Shown here piece by piece: positions 33,250 to 42,907 of a stretch of 64,000 nt of DNA; position 1 is the stretch's first letter; every line of letters starts with the position of its first letter. The DNA is taken from the NCBI RefSeq assembly GCF_900496965.1, contig NZ_UFQB01000009.1, positions 124,001 to 188,000 on the forward strand. The letters run 5' to 3'. Source of the stretch: Achromobacter agilis. GTDB taxonomy: Bacteria > Pseudomonadota > Gammaproteobacteria > Burkholderiales > Burkholderiaceae_B. The position numbers and the translations under genes were made by a program. Below the pieces are notes generated by a model. It was not told where the DNA came from and made no database searches. It was given only the letters and a program-made list of their open reading frames with translations.

Positions 33250-34872
33250 TCACAACTCCCTGGCCTGCTCCCGCAGCATGAACTTCTGTATCTTGCCGGT
33301 GGCGGTCTTGGGCAGCGGTCCGAAGACGACGGTGCGCGGGACCTTGAATCGGGCAATGTGTTCGCGGCAGTGGGCCAGGATGTCTTCGGCGCTGGCGGCG
33401 GCGCCGTCTTTCAGCGCCACGAAGGCGCAGGGCGTTTCGCCCCAGGTGGGGTCGGGGCGGGCCACTACCGCGGCTTCCAGCACATCGGGGTGGCGGTACA
33501 GCACGCCTTCGATTTCGACGGTGGAAATGTTCTCGCCGCCGGAAATGATGATGTCCTTGGCGCGGTCCTTGATTTCGATGTAGCCGTCGGGATGCACGAC
33601 GCCCAGGTCGCCGGAATGGAACCAGCCGCCGGCGAAGGCGTCAGCCGTGGCGGCGGGGTCGTGCAGGTAGCCTTTCATGAGGGTGTTGCCGCGCAGCACG
33701 ATTTCGCCCAGGCTGGCGCCGTCGGGGGGGACGGGCCGGCCCTCGGGGTCCCATACCTGTACTTCTTCCACGTTCAGTTTGCGCACGCCGATCCTGGCTT
33801 TGCGGGCGGCGCGCTGCGCCAGCGGCAGGGCGTCCCATTCTTCGTGCCAGGCGCAGCTGATGGATGGCCCATAGGTTTCGGTGAGGCCGTACAGGTGGGT
33901 GACGCCGATGCCCAGTTCGTCCATGGCTTCGATGATGGCGGCGGGCGGGGCGGCGCCGCCGGTCATGGCCTGCACGGGATGCGCGGCGCGCCGCCGGACG
34001 GCGGCGGGGGCGTTGACCAGCATGGTGAGCACCACAGGGGCGGCGCAGAAGAAGCCCACGCGGTGGCGTTCGATGGCTTCGAAGATGGCGGCGGGTTCCA
34101 CGCGCCGCAGGCACACGCTGGTGCCGGCCAGCGCCGCGAGCGTCCACGGGAAGCACCAGCCGTTGCAATGGAACATGGGGAGTGTCCACAGGTACACCGC
34201 GTGCGGCGGCATGCCGCAGGACAGCACGTTGCCCATGGCATTGAGGTATGCCCCGCGATGGTGGTACAGCACCCCCTTGGGGTTGCCGGTGGTGCCCGAG
34301 GTGTAGTTGAGGCAGATGTTCTGCCATTCGTCGGCGGGCCGTTCCCAGCCCGTGTCGGGCGGCTGGGCGGCGAGCCAGGCTTCGTACTCGGCATCGCCCA
34401 GCGTGCCGTGTTCGCCCGTGAATTCGCGGTCTTCGATGCGCACGGTGCGCGGCGGCGTATCGAGCAGGGCCAGCACTTCGCGCACCTGTACGCTGTACTC
34501 GCTGTCGAAGAGCAGCACGGTGGCTCGGCCATGCGACAGGATGTAGGCCAGGGTGGCGGCGTCCAGCCGTGTGTTGAGCGCATTGAGGACCGCGCCAGCC
34601 ATGGGCACGCCGAAATGGGCCTCGTATAGCGCGGGGGTGTTCGGCGCCAGCACGGCTACCACGTCGCCGCGCGCGACGCCCCAGCTTCGCAGCGCGGCCG
34701 CCATGCGTTGGCAGCGGTCGCGGGTGGCGCTCCAGCTCTGGCTGAAGCTTGCGCCATGCACGAGGGCCGGACGTTCCGGGAATACGCTGGCGGCCCAGTC
34801 CAGGAAGCCCAGCGGCGAGAGGGGCACGTGGTTGGCGGCGTTGCGCGGCAGGTCGTCGGCGTCGGCAATCAT
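33250..34872 (-). CDS. AMP-forming acyl-CoA synthetase
   Basis: 540 aa, ANL superfamily. The P-loop-like motif YTSGTTGNPKG is near 185, then YGLTETYGP near 315, GWFHSGDLGVVHPDGYIEI near 405, and the C-terminal Lys in PKTATGKIQKFMLRE. It adenylates a carboxylic acid and ligates it to CoA. The start at 34872 overlaps the stop of the kinase-like gene by 4 bp (ATGA). It is the last gene of the IclR-led cluster. The close match to medium-chain or branched acid synthetases suggests entry of a free acid into the pathway, next to a second, NDP-forming synthetase at 40741. Confidence 0.93.
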   Translation of the reverse strand: MIADADDLPRNAANHVPLSPLGFLDWAASVFPERPALVHGASFSQSWSATRDRCQRMAAALRSWGVARGDVVAVLAPNTPALYEAHFGVPMAGAVLNALNTRLDAATLAYILSHGRATVLLFDSEYSVQVREVLALLDTPPRTVRIEDREFTGEHGTLGDAEYEAWLAAQPPDTGWERPADEWQNICLNYTSGTTGNPKGVLYHHRGAYLNAMGNVLSCGMPPHAVYLWTLPMFHCNGWCFPWTLAALAGTSVCLRRVEPAAIFEAIERHRVGFFCAAPVVLTMLVNAPAAVRRRAAHPVQAMTGGAAPPAAIIEAMDELGIGVTHLYGLTETYGPSISCAWHEEWDALPLAQRAARKARIGVRKLNVEEVQVWDPEGRPVPPDGASLGEIVLRGNTLMKGYLHDPAATADAFAGGWFHSGDLGVVHPDGYIEIKDRAKDIIISGGENISTVEIEGVLYRHPDVLEAAVVARPDPTWGETPCAFVALKDGAAASAEDILAHCREHIARFKVPRTVVFGPLPKTATGKIQKFMLREQAREL

Positions 34873-35939
34873 TGCGGTTTCTCCTGGTCCGCCGGCGCGC
34901 GGCGGGATTCGCGGCAGGCGGCCTGCCAGCCCAGCTCGGCCAGCGGGGCCACGCGCGCGCCCATTTCCAGGGCGTCCTCGGCGGCGGCGTTGCCGGCGCG
35001 GGCGCGTGCGTACACGCCTTGCAGAATGGCGGCGATGCGAAAGAAGCTGTAGGCCAGATAGAAATCCCAGTTGGGCGGCGGCGCGATGCCGCGCTCGCGG
35101 CAATAGGCGGTGACGAAGACGTCTTCGCCGGGGATGCCCAGCGCGTCCAGGTCCAGGCCCGCTATGCCGCGCCACAGGGCGGGCGGGATGCGCCAGCACA
35201 TGCAGTGGTAGGCCAGGTCCGCCAGCGGGTGGCCCAGCGTGGACAATTCCCAATCGAGCAGCGCGATGGCCCGGGGTTCGGTGGGGTGGAACACCAGGTT
35301 GTCGATGCGATAGTCGCCATGCACCAGCCGGGTCTGGCCGTCGTCCTCGGGCAGGTGGCGCGGCAGCCAGTCTATGAGCGCGTCCATGGCGGCGATGGGC
35401 TCGGTCTGCGTGTCGCGGTATTGGCGGGTCCAGCGGCCCACCTGCCGCGCGAAGTAGTCGCCGCTGCGGCCGTAGTCGGACAGCCCGGCTTCGGCCGGGT
35501 CCACGGCGTGCAGCGCCGCCAGCACCCGGCCCGCCTCGGCGTAGAGGGCGGCGCGCTCGGCCGGGGCCATGGCGGGCAGCGCCGGGTCCATGAAGACGCG
35601 CCCCTGCGCAAAGCTCATCAGGTAGAACGGCGTGCCGACGATGGCGCGGTCGGCGCAGTAGTGCAGCATGCGCGGCACCGGCACGGCGCTGTCCGCCAGC
35701 GCCGACATCACGCGGTACTCGCGGTCCACCGCGTGGGCCGAGGGCAGCAGTTCGCCCGGCGGCTGCTTGCGCAGCACGCGCCGGCCGGTGGCGTCTTCAA
35801 GCAGGTAGGTGGGGTTGGACTGCCCGCCGGACAGCGGCCGCAGCGTCAGCGTGGCCGGGTCCGCCAGGCCCAGGCCGCCCAGGTAGGCGGCCAGCGCGGG
35901 CAACCACGGCGGCGCGGGAGCATGGGCGGGGCTCGTCAT
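34869..35939 (-). CDS. APH-type phosphotransferase family protein
   Basis: 356 aa, aminoglycoside/choline kinase-like fold: GGQSNPTYLL (nucleotide loop) near 38, LRKQP near 55, catalytic loop HGDYRIDNLVFH near 217 and the metal-binding LDWELSTLGHPLADLAY. This subgroup (ACAD10/11 N-terminal-like) always travels with acyl-CoA dehydrogenases and phosphorylates hydroxylated acids or acyl-CoAs (shown for 4-hydroxyacyl-CoA by ACAD10/11). Here it overlaps both neighbours by 4 bp (ATGA), so it is translationally coupled to the dehydrogenase. It points to a hydroxylated substrate. Confidence 0.9.
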   Translation of the reverse strand: MTSPAHAPAPPWLPALAAYLGGLGLADPATLTLRPLSGGQSNPTYLLEDATGRRVLRKQPPGELLPSAHAVDREYRVMSALADSAVPVPRMLHYCADRAIVGTPFYLMSFAQGRVFMDPALPAMAPAERAALYAEAGRVLAALHAVDPAEAGLSDYGRSGDYFARQVGRWTRQYRDTQTEPIAAMDALIDWLPRHLPEDDGQTRLVHGDYRIDNLVFHPTEPRAIALLDWELSTLGHPLADLAYHCMCWRIPPALWRGIAGLDLDALGIPGEDVFVTAYCRERGIAPPPNWDFYLAYSFFRIAAILQGVYARARAGNAAAEDALEMGARVAPLAELGWQAACRESRRAPADQEKPQ

Positions 35940-37162
35940 ACCAGCGCCTTGCGCGGGGCGTCCGCGTCGTCCCAGCGCCAGTAGGCGTCGCCCTCGTCCA
36001 TGAGATAGCGCGCCAGCACCATTTTGTGCACCTCGGAGGCGCCGTCCACCAGCCGGGCCTGCCGCGCGTAGCGGTAGATCCATTCCAGCGGCGTGTCCTT
36101 GGAGTAGCCGCGTGCGCCGTTGAGCTGGAGCGCCGTGTCCACCACCTTTTGCAGGGTCTCCGACACCACGATCTTGGCCATGGAGATCTCTTTGCGCGCG
36201 TAGTCGCCCTGGTCCAGCCGGACGGCGGCGCGCATGGTCAGCAGGCGGCCGATCTCGATCTGCATGGCGGCTTCGCCCAGCAGCCACTGCACGCCTTCGC
36301 GTTCGGCCAGCTTCTGGCCGAAGCTGCTGCGCTGGCCCACGTAGTCCACCGCCACCGCCATGGCGCGGCGCGCCAGGCCCAGCCAGCGCATGCAGTGGGT
36401 CAGCCGCGCCGGCCCCAGGCGGATCTGCGTGAGCTTGAGGCCGTCGCCCACTTCCATCAGCCGGTTCTCGTCGGGGATCTCCAGCCCGTCGAACACCAGT
36501 TCGCAGTGGCCGCCGTGTTCCTCCGGGCCCATGATGGGGATGCGGCGCTCGATGCGCCAGCCCGGCTGGTCGGCGTCGAACAGGAACGCGCTGAGGCCCT
36601 TGCGCGCATCGTCCGAGGTGCGGGCGATGAGGATGAAATGCCGCGCCACGCCCGCGCCGGTGATGAACCACTTGCGCCCGTTCACCACCCATTTGCCGTT
36701 CTTCAGCGTGGCGGTGGTGCGCATCATGGAAGGATCCGAGCCGCTGCCGGGATGCGGCTCGGTCATGATGAACGACGAACGCACCTTGCCGTCGACGATG
36801 GGCTGCAGCCAGCGCGCTTTCTGGTCCGGCCGGGCCACTTGCGCCAGCACGCGCATATTGCCGTCGTCCGGCGCCGCCGCGTTGAAGCACACCGGCCCGA
36901 AAATGGAGCGGTTCATTTCCTCGTAGCAGGCGGCCAGCCCCGCCATGGGCAGGCCCTGGCCGCCGAGTTCACGCGGCATCTGCAGGGCCCACAGACCGGC
37001 CTCCCGCACCCGGGCGCGAGCGCGTTCCAACGCGGCTTCGGCAATGTTCTCGTGGTCGTCGTAGTTGGCCCGGTCGGCTTCAAGGGGGATCAGTTCCCGG
37101 TCGACGAAATCGCGCACTCGGCGGCGGTAGTCTTCCAGTTCGGGCGGTAGCGAGAAATCCAT
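35936..37162 (-). CDS. Acyl-CoA dehydrogenase
   Basis: 408 aa, ACAD10/11-like. FAD and acyl-CoA motifs: SSFIMTEPHPGSGSDPSMM near 128, KWFITGAG near 165, RLGPARLTHCMRWLGLARRA near 255 and a C-terminal ARGYSKDTPLEWIYRYARQARLVDGASEVHKM. It oxidises an acyl-CoA at C2-C3 and feeds electrons to ETF. It pairs with the kinase-like gene, the split form of the ACAD10/11 fusion, which suggests that the pathway handles hydroxy-acids by phosphorylation and elimination. Confidence 0.93.
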   Translation of the reverse strand: MDFSLPPELEDYRRRVRDFVDRELIPLEADRANYDDHENIAEAALERARARVREAGLWALQMPRELGGQGLPMAGLAACYEEMNRSIFGPVCFNAAAPDDGNMRVLAQVARPDQKARWLQPIVDGKVRSSFIMTEPHPGSGSDPSMMRTTATLKNGKWVVNGRKWFITGAGVARHFILIARTSDDARKGLSAFLFDADQPGWRIERRIPIMGPEEHGGHCELVFDGLEIPDENRLMEVGDGLKLTQIRLGPARLTHCMRWLGLARRAMAVAVDYVGQRSSFGQKLAEREGVQWLLGEAAMQIEIGRLLTMRAAVRLDQGDYARKEISMAKIVVSETLQKVVDTALQLNGARGYSKDTPLEWIYRYARQARLVDGASEVHKMVLARYLMDEGDAYWRWDDADAPRKALV

Positions 37163-37211
37163 GCGGCGTCTCCTAGTCGGGGCGCGCGGCCCCGGGGTGC
37201 GGGGTTGCGGG

Positions 37212-37973
37212 TTATAGCGAACTGGCCAGATGGCCGCCGTCCACGTCGATGACCGAGCCGGTCATGAACGCCGAGGCGTCCGACGCCAGCAACAGCAGCG
37301 GCCCGTCCAGGTCCTGCGGCTGGCCGAGCCGGCGCTGGGGGACGCGCTTGATCAGCGCCTCGCCGGCCGGCGAGGCGAAGAATTCGCGGTTGAGATCGGT
37401 GGCGATGTAGCCGGGGGCGAGCGCGTTCACGCGGATGCCGTGGCGCGCCCATTCCAGGGCGAGGGCGCGGGTCAGGTGCAGCAGGCCCGCCTTGGCGGCC
37501 GCATAGGGCGCCACGTGCGAGGCCACGCGCTGGCCCAGGATGGATGCGATGTTGACGATGGCGCCCGGCGTGCCGTGGGCGATGAAATGCCGGGCGGCCG
37601 CCTGGGCCACGCGCCAGGCGCCATTCAGGTTCACGTCCACCAGGCCGGTCCAATCGTCTTCGCTGAGCTCCAGCGCGGGCCGCGACACCGCGATGCCGGC
37701 GTTGTTGATGACGACGCTGACCGGACCCAGGGCCTCGGCCGCGGCGTCGAACGCCGCTTGCACGCTGGCCGGCTGGGTCACGTCCATGCCGATCGCGCAT
37801 GCCTGCCCGCCTGCCGCGCGGATGGCGGCGGCGGCTTCTTCGCCCAGCGCCGTGCGGCGCCCGCATAGCGCCACCCGGGCGCCCGCGCCCGCCAGCACGC
37901 CGGCGAAGTGGCGCCCCAGTCCGCTGTACGCGCCTGTGATCAGCACGGTGCGGGATTTCAGGTCTTCGAACAT
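37212..37973 (-). CDS. Short-chain dehydrogenase/reductase
   Basis: 253 aa, classical SDR: TGAYSGLG near 14-21, NNAGIAV near 91, SILGQ, YAAAK near 157-161, LAPGYIATDLNREFF and the C-terminal FMTGSVIDVDGGHLA. It is most like 3-hydroxyacyl-CoA or glucose-1-dehydrogenase-type members. Its start overlaps the end of the AtuA C-terminal gene by 16 bp and it lies 49 bp before the dehydrogenase, so it is part of the operon. Likely role: oxidation of a hydroxyacyl intermediate. Confidence 0.92.
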   Translation of the reverse strand: MFEDLKSRTVLITGAYSGLGRHFAGVLAGAGARVALCGRRTALGEEAAAAIRAAGGQACAIGMDVTQPASVQAAFDAAAEALGPVSVVINNAGIAVSRPALELSEDDWTGLVDVNLNGAWRVAQAAARHFIAHGTPGAIVNIASILGQRVASHVAPYAAAKAGLLHLTRALALEWARHGIRVNALAPGYIATDLNREFFASPAGEALIKRVPQRRLGQPQDLDGPLLLLASDASAFMTGSVIDVDGGHLASSL

Positions 37974-38341
37974 CCGCTACCCTCCTTGGTGGGTTGGGGA
38001 CCTCGCAGCAAAGGCGCCAGATCGTCCGGCACCTCCAGTTGCAACCGTAGCACGGCACTGGCCAGGGCCTTGCCGTAATTGTCGATGGCCAGGCTGCGCG
38101 ACACGCCGCCGCCCAGCGCGCCATCCAGCACGAAGTTCAGCACGCCCAGGCCGTCCACCTCGTAGCGCGTGATGCCGCCGCGCACGGCCTGTTCGTTGTA
38201 GATGGCGCGCATGGCCTGCACCGTGAGCGCGTTTTTGATGTGGGGATAGAACTGCGGCTCGTAGGCAATGACCGCGATGTTCGAGGTATTGCCCTTGTCG
38301 CCGCAGCGCGTGTGCGCCACGCTTCGTAACGTAACCCGCAT
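37958..38341 (-). CDS. AtuA-related C-terminal domain protein
   Basis: 127 aa: VTLRSVAHTRCGDKGNTSNIAVIAYEP at the start, then TRYEVDGLGVLNFVLDGALGGGVSRSLAIDNYGKALASAVLRL. This is the ferredoxin-fold domain usually found at the C-terminus of AtuA. Here it is a separate gene 11 bp after the DUF1446 gene, so the pair probably forms one complex. AtuA is needed for acyclic terpene use in Pseudomonas but has no defined reaction. Confidence 0.9.
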   Translation of the reverse strand: MRVTLRSVAHTRCGDKGNTSNIAVIAYEPQFYPHIKNALTVQAMRAIYNEQAVRGGITRYEVDGLGVLNFVLDGALGGGVSRSLAIDNYGKALASAVLRLQLEVPDDLAPLLRGPQPTKEGSGCSKT

Positions 38342-38352
38342 GAGATGCCTCC

Positions 38353-39711
38353 TTAGACGAATTCCACGCGGCAGGCCACGCGTTCGCGCGGGACCAGCGT
38401 GGACCAAAGGCCGATGACTTCGCGCGTGCGGTCCTGGTGCGGCACGCGCTTGCCGGTGGACGCCAGCCCGCAGACCGCCATCCCGTCCACTTCCCGGCCG
38501 ATCTTCTCGGCCTGGGCGCGGCTGGCGCAGCGCGCGGCGATGCGCACCGCCACCTCGGCCGGTTCTTCGCGCAGGGCGGCCGAGGCCGCGCCGTGCACCG
38601 CGTTCACGCCGATGAAATCGATGCGCAAGTCGTCGGCCTGCAGACCGACAATGCGCAGTCGTTCGCGCAGAATGGTCTCGGCCAGCCGCGCCTTTTCCAG
38701 GCAGCCGGGGCCGGCAAAGAAAAACATGTCTTCGCCGATATGGCCTTCGGTGCAGCCGATGGATACCTTGAGCGTGGGTGTGCGCGCATGCCCCGAAATG
38801 CCGCTCACGCGGACGCGGTCCCGGGCGGCCTGTTCCAGGCGCGCCGTGGTGAAGTCCACCACTACGTCGGGTGTGATGTAGCGCGCCGGGTCGTGCACTT
38901 CGTAGAACATCTGCTCTTTCACTGTGCGCAGGTCGATGCAGCCGCCCGTGCCTGCCACCTTGCCGATTTCCGCCGTGCCGTCGGCGTCCACGTCGGCATA
39001 GGGGAATGCCAGGTTCCAGGGCTCGGGCACGTCCTTGTAGCCGGGATCGCCGAAGTAGCCGCCCGTGACCTGCGCGCCGCACTCCAGCAGATGGCCGATG
39101 CCGCTGCCCTGGCCCAGCCGCGTCCAGTCGTCCTCGCGCCAGCCATAGTGGTGCATCATGGGCGCCAGGAACAGCGAGGGGTCGGCCACGCGTCCGGTGA
39201 TGACGATGTCCGCGCCCTGGTCCAGCGCCTGCACGATGGCGGCCGCGCCCGCATAGGGCTCGGCGGAAATCAGCGTGTCGCGCACGGTGGAGACCGGCGC
39301 GCCGGTCTCCATGATGCGCAGCTCGCTCGCGGCGATTTCCGCGCTCAGGTCGGTGGCCGATACGGCGGCCACGCGGGCGCCGGGCCAGCCCGCCTCTGCG
39401 CATAGCTCGGCCACGCGTCGGGCCGCGCCCTGCGGGTTGATCCAGCCCTGGTTGGAAATGATGCGGGTGCCGTTCGCCTTGCAGTGCGGCAGCACCGCGC
39501 GCATGCGGTCATCCAGCCAGGTGTCGTATCCCGCGAATGCCGGATCGCGCCGCTTGCGCACCTGCGCGGCCGAGACGGTGGCCTCGGCCATGGTCTCGAA
39601 ACACAGAAAATCCAGCGCGCCGCGCTCCGCGTTCCAGCGTGCCGGGTCGATGCGGTCGCCCCACCAGCCCGCGCCCGAGCCGATGCGCAGCCTGCCTGCC
39701 TTGTCGTTCAT
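38353..39711 (-). CDS. AtuA family protein (DUF1446)
   Basis: 452 aa: RIGSGAGWWGDRIDPARW at the start, LDFLCFETMAEATVS, NQGWINPQGAARRV, ADIVITGRVADPSLFLAPM, GQGSGIGHLLECGAQVTGGYFGDPG and FFFAGPGCLEKARLAE. It is the N-terminal, main part of AtuA. Known atu clusters act in citronellol and geraniol catabolism with a geranyl-CoA carboxylase, but no such carboxylase lies within this operon; DUF1446 proteins also occur in other branched or hydroxylated acid pathways. It follows the Bug gene after 30 bp. Confidence 0.9.
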   Translation of the reverse strand: MNDKAGRLRIGSGAGWWGDRIDPARWNAERGALDFLCFETMAEATVSAAQVRKRRDPAFAGYDTWLDDRMRAVLPHCKANGTRIISNQGWINPQGAARRVAELCAEAGWPGARVAAVSATDLSAEIAASELRIMETGAPVSTVRDTLISAEPYAGAAAIVQALDQGADIVITGRVADPSLFLAPMMHHYGWREDDWTRLGQGSGIGHLLECGAQVTGGYFGDPGYKDVPEPWNLAFPYADVDADGTAEIGKVAGTGGCIDLRTVKEQMFYEVHDPARYITPDVVVDFTTARLEQAARDRVRVSGISGHARTPTLKVSIGCTEGHIGEDMFFFAGPGCLEKARLAETILRERLRIVGLQADDLRIDFIGVNAVHGAASAALREEPAEVAVRIAARCASRAQAEKIGREVDGMAVCGLASTGKRVPHQDRTREVIGLWSTLVPRERVACRVEFV

Positions 39712-39741
39712 GTCTGCCTCCTTTGTTCTGGCGCCGCCGCC

Positions 39742-40716
39742 TTACTGGGGCCGGATGCCGGCGTCCTGGATGACCTGCCGCCATTTGGCGGTGTCGGCGC
39801 GGATGGTCTCGGCGTATTGCGCGGGCGTGCCCGCCACGGGGATCGCGCCCAGTTCCTCGACCTGGCGGCGGGTGCCCGGCTCGGCCAGCGCCGCGGCCAC
39901 CGCGTCGCGCACCTTGCCGACGATCTCGGGCGGCGTGCCGGCCGGCGCAAGCAGGCCGAACCAGGAGTTCACTTCGTAGCCGGGCAGCCCGGCCTCGGCC
40001 ACCGTGGGCACGTCCGGCAGCATGGGCACGCGCTGCGTGGTCGTCACCGCCAAGGCCTTGACCGCGCCGGCCTTGATCTGGCCCATGGCCGAGGGCAGGT
40101 TGTCGTACATCAGCTGCACCTGCCCGCCCAGCAGATCCGTCATGGCGGGGGCCGAGCCCTTGTACGGAACGTGGCGGATGTCCACCTTGGCCAGCCGGTT
40201 GAACAGCTCGCCCGACAGATGCGGCGAGCCGCCCAGGCTGGTGGACGCGAAATTCAGCGAGCCCGGCGCGCGCCGCGCCTGCTCGATGAGCTGCGCCACG
40301 GAGGCGATGCCCAGCTTGGGGTTGACCAGTAGCACGTTGGGGGAGTTGGCCACCAGCGTTACCGGCGCGAAGCCCTGCGCCGAGTCATACGGCATCTGCG
40401 CGTAGATGAACTGGTTGGTGGCCTGCGTGCCCAGCGTGCCCATCAGCAGCGTGTAGCCGTCGGGCTGGGCGCGCGCCACCGCGGCTGCGCCGATGCCGCC
40501 GCCCGCGCCGGGCCGGTTTTCCACCACCACGCTCTGGCCCAGCCGCGTGCCCGCCTCGCGCGCCACCAGCCGCGCCAGCAAGTCCGTCGTGCCGCCAGGC
40601 GGAAACGGCACCACCAGCGTGATCGGGCGCGCGGGCCAGGCCGGCGCGGCCTGGGCGGCGGCGGACAGGGCCAGCGCGGCACCCAGCATCAGGGTTCTGC
40701 ATAAGTGTTTTCTCAT
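39742..40716 (-). CDS. Bug family periplasmic solute-binding protein
   Basis: 324 aa, signal peptide 1-24 (SAAAQA|APAWPARPI). Bug motifs: WPARPITLVVPFPPGGTTDLLARLV, VENRPGAGGGIG, ARAQPDGYTLLMG, HVPYKGSAPAMTDLLGG and [16 protein letters not shown]. The ATG at 40716 is preferred over 40728 because GGAGA lies 5 bp before it. It is one of two receptors inside the acyl-CoA cluster, and should bind the acid that the cluster degrades. Confidence 0.93.
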   Translation of the reverse strand: MRKHLCRTLMLGAALALSAAAQAAPAWPARPITLVVPFPPGGTTDLLARLVAREAGTRLGQSVVVENRPGAGGGIGAAAVARAQPDGYTLLMGTLGTQATNQFIYAQMPYDSAQGFAPVTLVANSPNVLLVNPKLGIASVAQLIEQARRAPGSLNFASTSLGGSPHLSGELFNRLAKVDIRHVPYKGSAPAMTDLLGGQVQLMYDNLPSAMGQIKAGAVKALAVTTTQRVPMLPDVPTVAEAGLPGYEVNSWFGLLAPAGTPPEIVGKVRDAVAAALAEPGTRRQVEELGAIPVAGTPAQYAETIRADTAKWRQVIQDAGIRPQ

Positions 40717-40740
40717 GGGTGTCTCCATCGATTTCGCCCC

Positions 40741-42873
40741 TCAGGCCGCGCGGCGCGCCGCCATGTCCACGCCTTCCGACAATTCCACCAGCGCGTCCAG
40801 CGCCACCGCGCCTTCGCCCTGCGCGCCCACCAGCACCGGGTTGATGTCGATGGAAGCCACATGCCCGGCCGCCGCCAGCGCGTAGCGGCCCAGGAGCGCC
40901 GCCTGCTCCGCCACGGCCCGCACATCGGCCGGGGGATCGCCGCGCACGCCGGCCAGCAGCCTGCCGATGCGCAGGCCGCGCAGCGCCTCCAACGCGTCGT
41001 CGGCCGCAAAAGGCGGCATCAGCAGCGCCACGTCGCCTAGCGCTTCCACGTATTTGCCGCCCGCGCCCAGCATCACGACGGGGCCGAATACCGGGTCGTT
41101 GCGCACGCCCAGCGCCAGCTCGTGCAGGCCGCGCTGCATGCGTGCCACGATCCAGCTTGCGTCGTCCACGCCCAGGGCGGCCAGCGTGTCCGCCTGCCGC
41201 GCCAGCGCGTCGCGCAACGCGGCCTCGTCGTTCAGGCCCAGCGCCACCAACCCGTGTTCGGACTTGTGCGGCAAGCGCGCCGAGCACGCCTTCAGCGCCA
41301 CCGGCGCGCCCATCCGGCGCCACGCAGCCACCGCCGCATCGGCATCCGCACATAGCGCGTGTTCGCCGACGGCGATGCCCTGCGCGCCCAGCAAGGCCAG
41401 GCTGGCGGCTTCGGACAGGAAGCCGGGCCGCGCGCCGGCCGGCGCATCCAGGCGCGCCTCGGGCGCGGCCGGTATGGTGCGGCCACGCAGCGCATGCAGC
41501 CGCCACAGGCCGGCCATCGCTTCCACCGCCTGCTGCTCGTCCGCGTAGACCGCCACCCCGTGCGCCCGGAACGCGGCGGCGACGTTGTCCTGCCACGCCA
41601 CCACCGCCACCGGCTTGGCCGCGGCCTGCGCGAAGCACGCGGTGTCCGAGGCGAACCGCGCCACGTCGTAGCCGCGGCCCGCCACCGGGATGTCGATCAG
41701 GAACATATCGGCCGCGGGATCCCGCGAAATGGGCGGCAGCACCTCGCCGAACAGGCCGTTGTTCGAGAGCAGCGCGGCGGTGATGTCCACCGGGTTGCCC
41801 GTGGTGGCAAAGCCCGGCAGCCGCCGGCCCAGCTCTTCCTGCGTGGCCTGGCCCAGCGGAGCGATCTCCAGGCCGCGCTCCACCGCCGCGTCGGCGGCCA
41901 GCACGCAGCTCGCGCCCGAATTGCTCACCACCACGACGCGCGGCCCCTGCGGCAGCGGGCCGCGCAGCGCCAGCTCGGCGTAGCGCACCAGCTCCTGGGG
42001 GTCGCGCGCCCGCAGAATGGCGTGGTGGGCAAAGAAGGCATCCACCGTGCGGTCTTCATTGGCCAGCGCGCCCGTGTGCGAGGCGGCGGCGCGCGCGCCT
42101 GCCTCCGAACGGCCCGCCTTCACCGCGATCAACGGCACGTTGCGCGCCCGCGCCAGCGCCGCCGCCTCGGCCAGCGCGCCGGCGTCGCGCAGCGACTCCA
42201 GGTACAGCAGCACGATGCGCACCTCGGGGTCGCGCAGCGCCGCGCAGGCCAGCTCGGCCACCGTCACATCGGCCTCGTTGCCCGTGGCGTGCACGTGCCG
42301 CACGCCCACGCCGCGCTGGCGCAGCAGGCCATACACCATTGCGCACATGCCGCCGCTCTGGCTGATGACCGCCACCGGGCCGTCCTGCGGTTCCACCTCC
42401 AGGAACATGGTGGAGAAACTCGCGATGGCGCCGTTGCCGAAATTGGCCAGCCCCTGCGAATTCGGCCCCACGATGCGCATGCCGGCCGCGCGCGCCCGCG
42501 CCGTCATGGCGTCCTGCCGCTGGCGGCCCGCTTCGCCGGTCTCCGAGAACCCCGCCGAGATCACGATGGCGGCCGACACGCCCAGCGCCGCGCAGCGGTC
42601 CACGGCCTGCACGGCCTGCTCGCCGGCCACCGCCACGATCGCCAGGTCCGGGGCGGCGGGCAGCGCGTCCAGGTCGGGCCACGCCCGCTCGCCCTGCACT
42701 TCGGCGCGCTGCGGATTGATGGGGTACAAGGTGCCCGCATAGCCGTGGCGCCGCATGTAATGTATGGGCCGCCCGCCGATCTTGTCGGGGTTGTCGGACG
42801 CGCCCACGATGGCGATCGATGCCGGGGCCAGCAGCCGGTCCAGCGCGGCCGCGTCGCGGTTGTCGGAAACCAT
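40741..42873 (-). CDS. Acyl-CoA synthetase, NDP-forming (acetate-CoA ligase family)
   Basis: 710 aa. CoA-binding domain 15-140 (SIAIVGASDNPDKIGGRP), succinyl-CoA-synthetase-like domains 150-460 (VISQSGGMCAMVYGLL; the phosphohistidine segment ASHTGALA near 275), and ATP-grasp 490-700 (LKACSARLPHKSEHGLVALGL, ELALGVRNDPVFGPVVMLGAGG). It forms acyl-CoA with ADP or GDP release, or runs backwards to conserve energy. ATG 42873 has AAGGAG upstream; 42888 is less likely. It sits between the two Bug genes. Having both this and an AMP-forming synthetase suggests two acid substrates or a product acid. Confidence 0.92.
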   Translation of the reverse strand: MVSDNRDAAALDRLLAPASIAIVGASDNPDKIGGRPIHYMRRHGYAGTLYPINPQRAEVQGERAWPDLDALPAAPDLAIVAVAGEQAVQAVDRCAALGVSAAIVISAGFSETGEAGRQRQDAMTARARAAGMRIVGPNSQGLANFGNGAIASFSTMFLEVEPQDGPVAVISQSGGMCAMVYGLLRQRGVGVRHVHATGNEADVTVAELACAALRDPEVRIVLLYLESLRDAGALAEAAALARARNVPLIAVKAGRSEAGARAAASHTGALANEDRTVDAFFAHHAILRARDPQELVRYAELALRGPLPQGPRVVVVSNSGASCVLAADAAVERGLEIAPLGQATQEELGRRLPGFATTGNPVDITAALLSNNGLFGEVLPPISRDPAADMFLIDIPVAGRGYDVARFASDTACFAQAAAKPVAVVAWQDNVAAAFRAHGVAVYADEQQAVEAMAGLWRLHALRGRTIPAAPEARLDAPAGARPGFLSEAASLALLGAQGIAVGEHALCADADAAVAAWRRMGAPVALKACSARLPHKSEHGLVALGLNDEAALRDALARQADTLAALGVDDASWIVARMQRGLHELALGVRNDPVFGPVVMLGAGGKYVEALGDVALLMPPFAADDALEALRGLRIGRLLAGVRGDPPADVRAVAEQAALLGRYALAAAGHVASIDINPVLVGAQGEGAVALDALVELSEGVDMAARRAA

Positions 42874-42907
42874 GAATACTCCTTTCAATGTGTAGAGGCC
42901 CGCGCCT

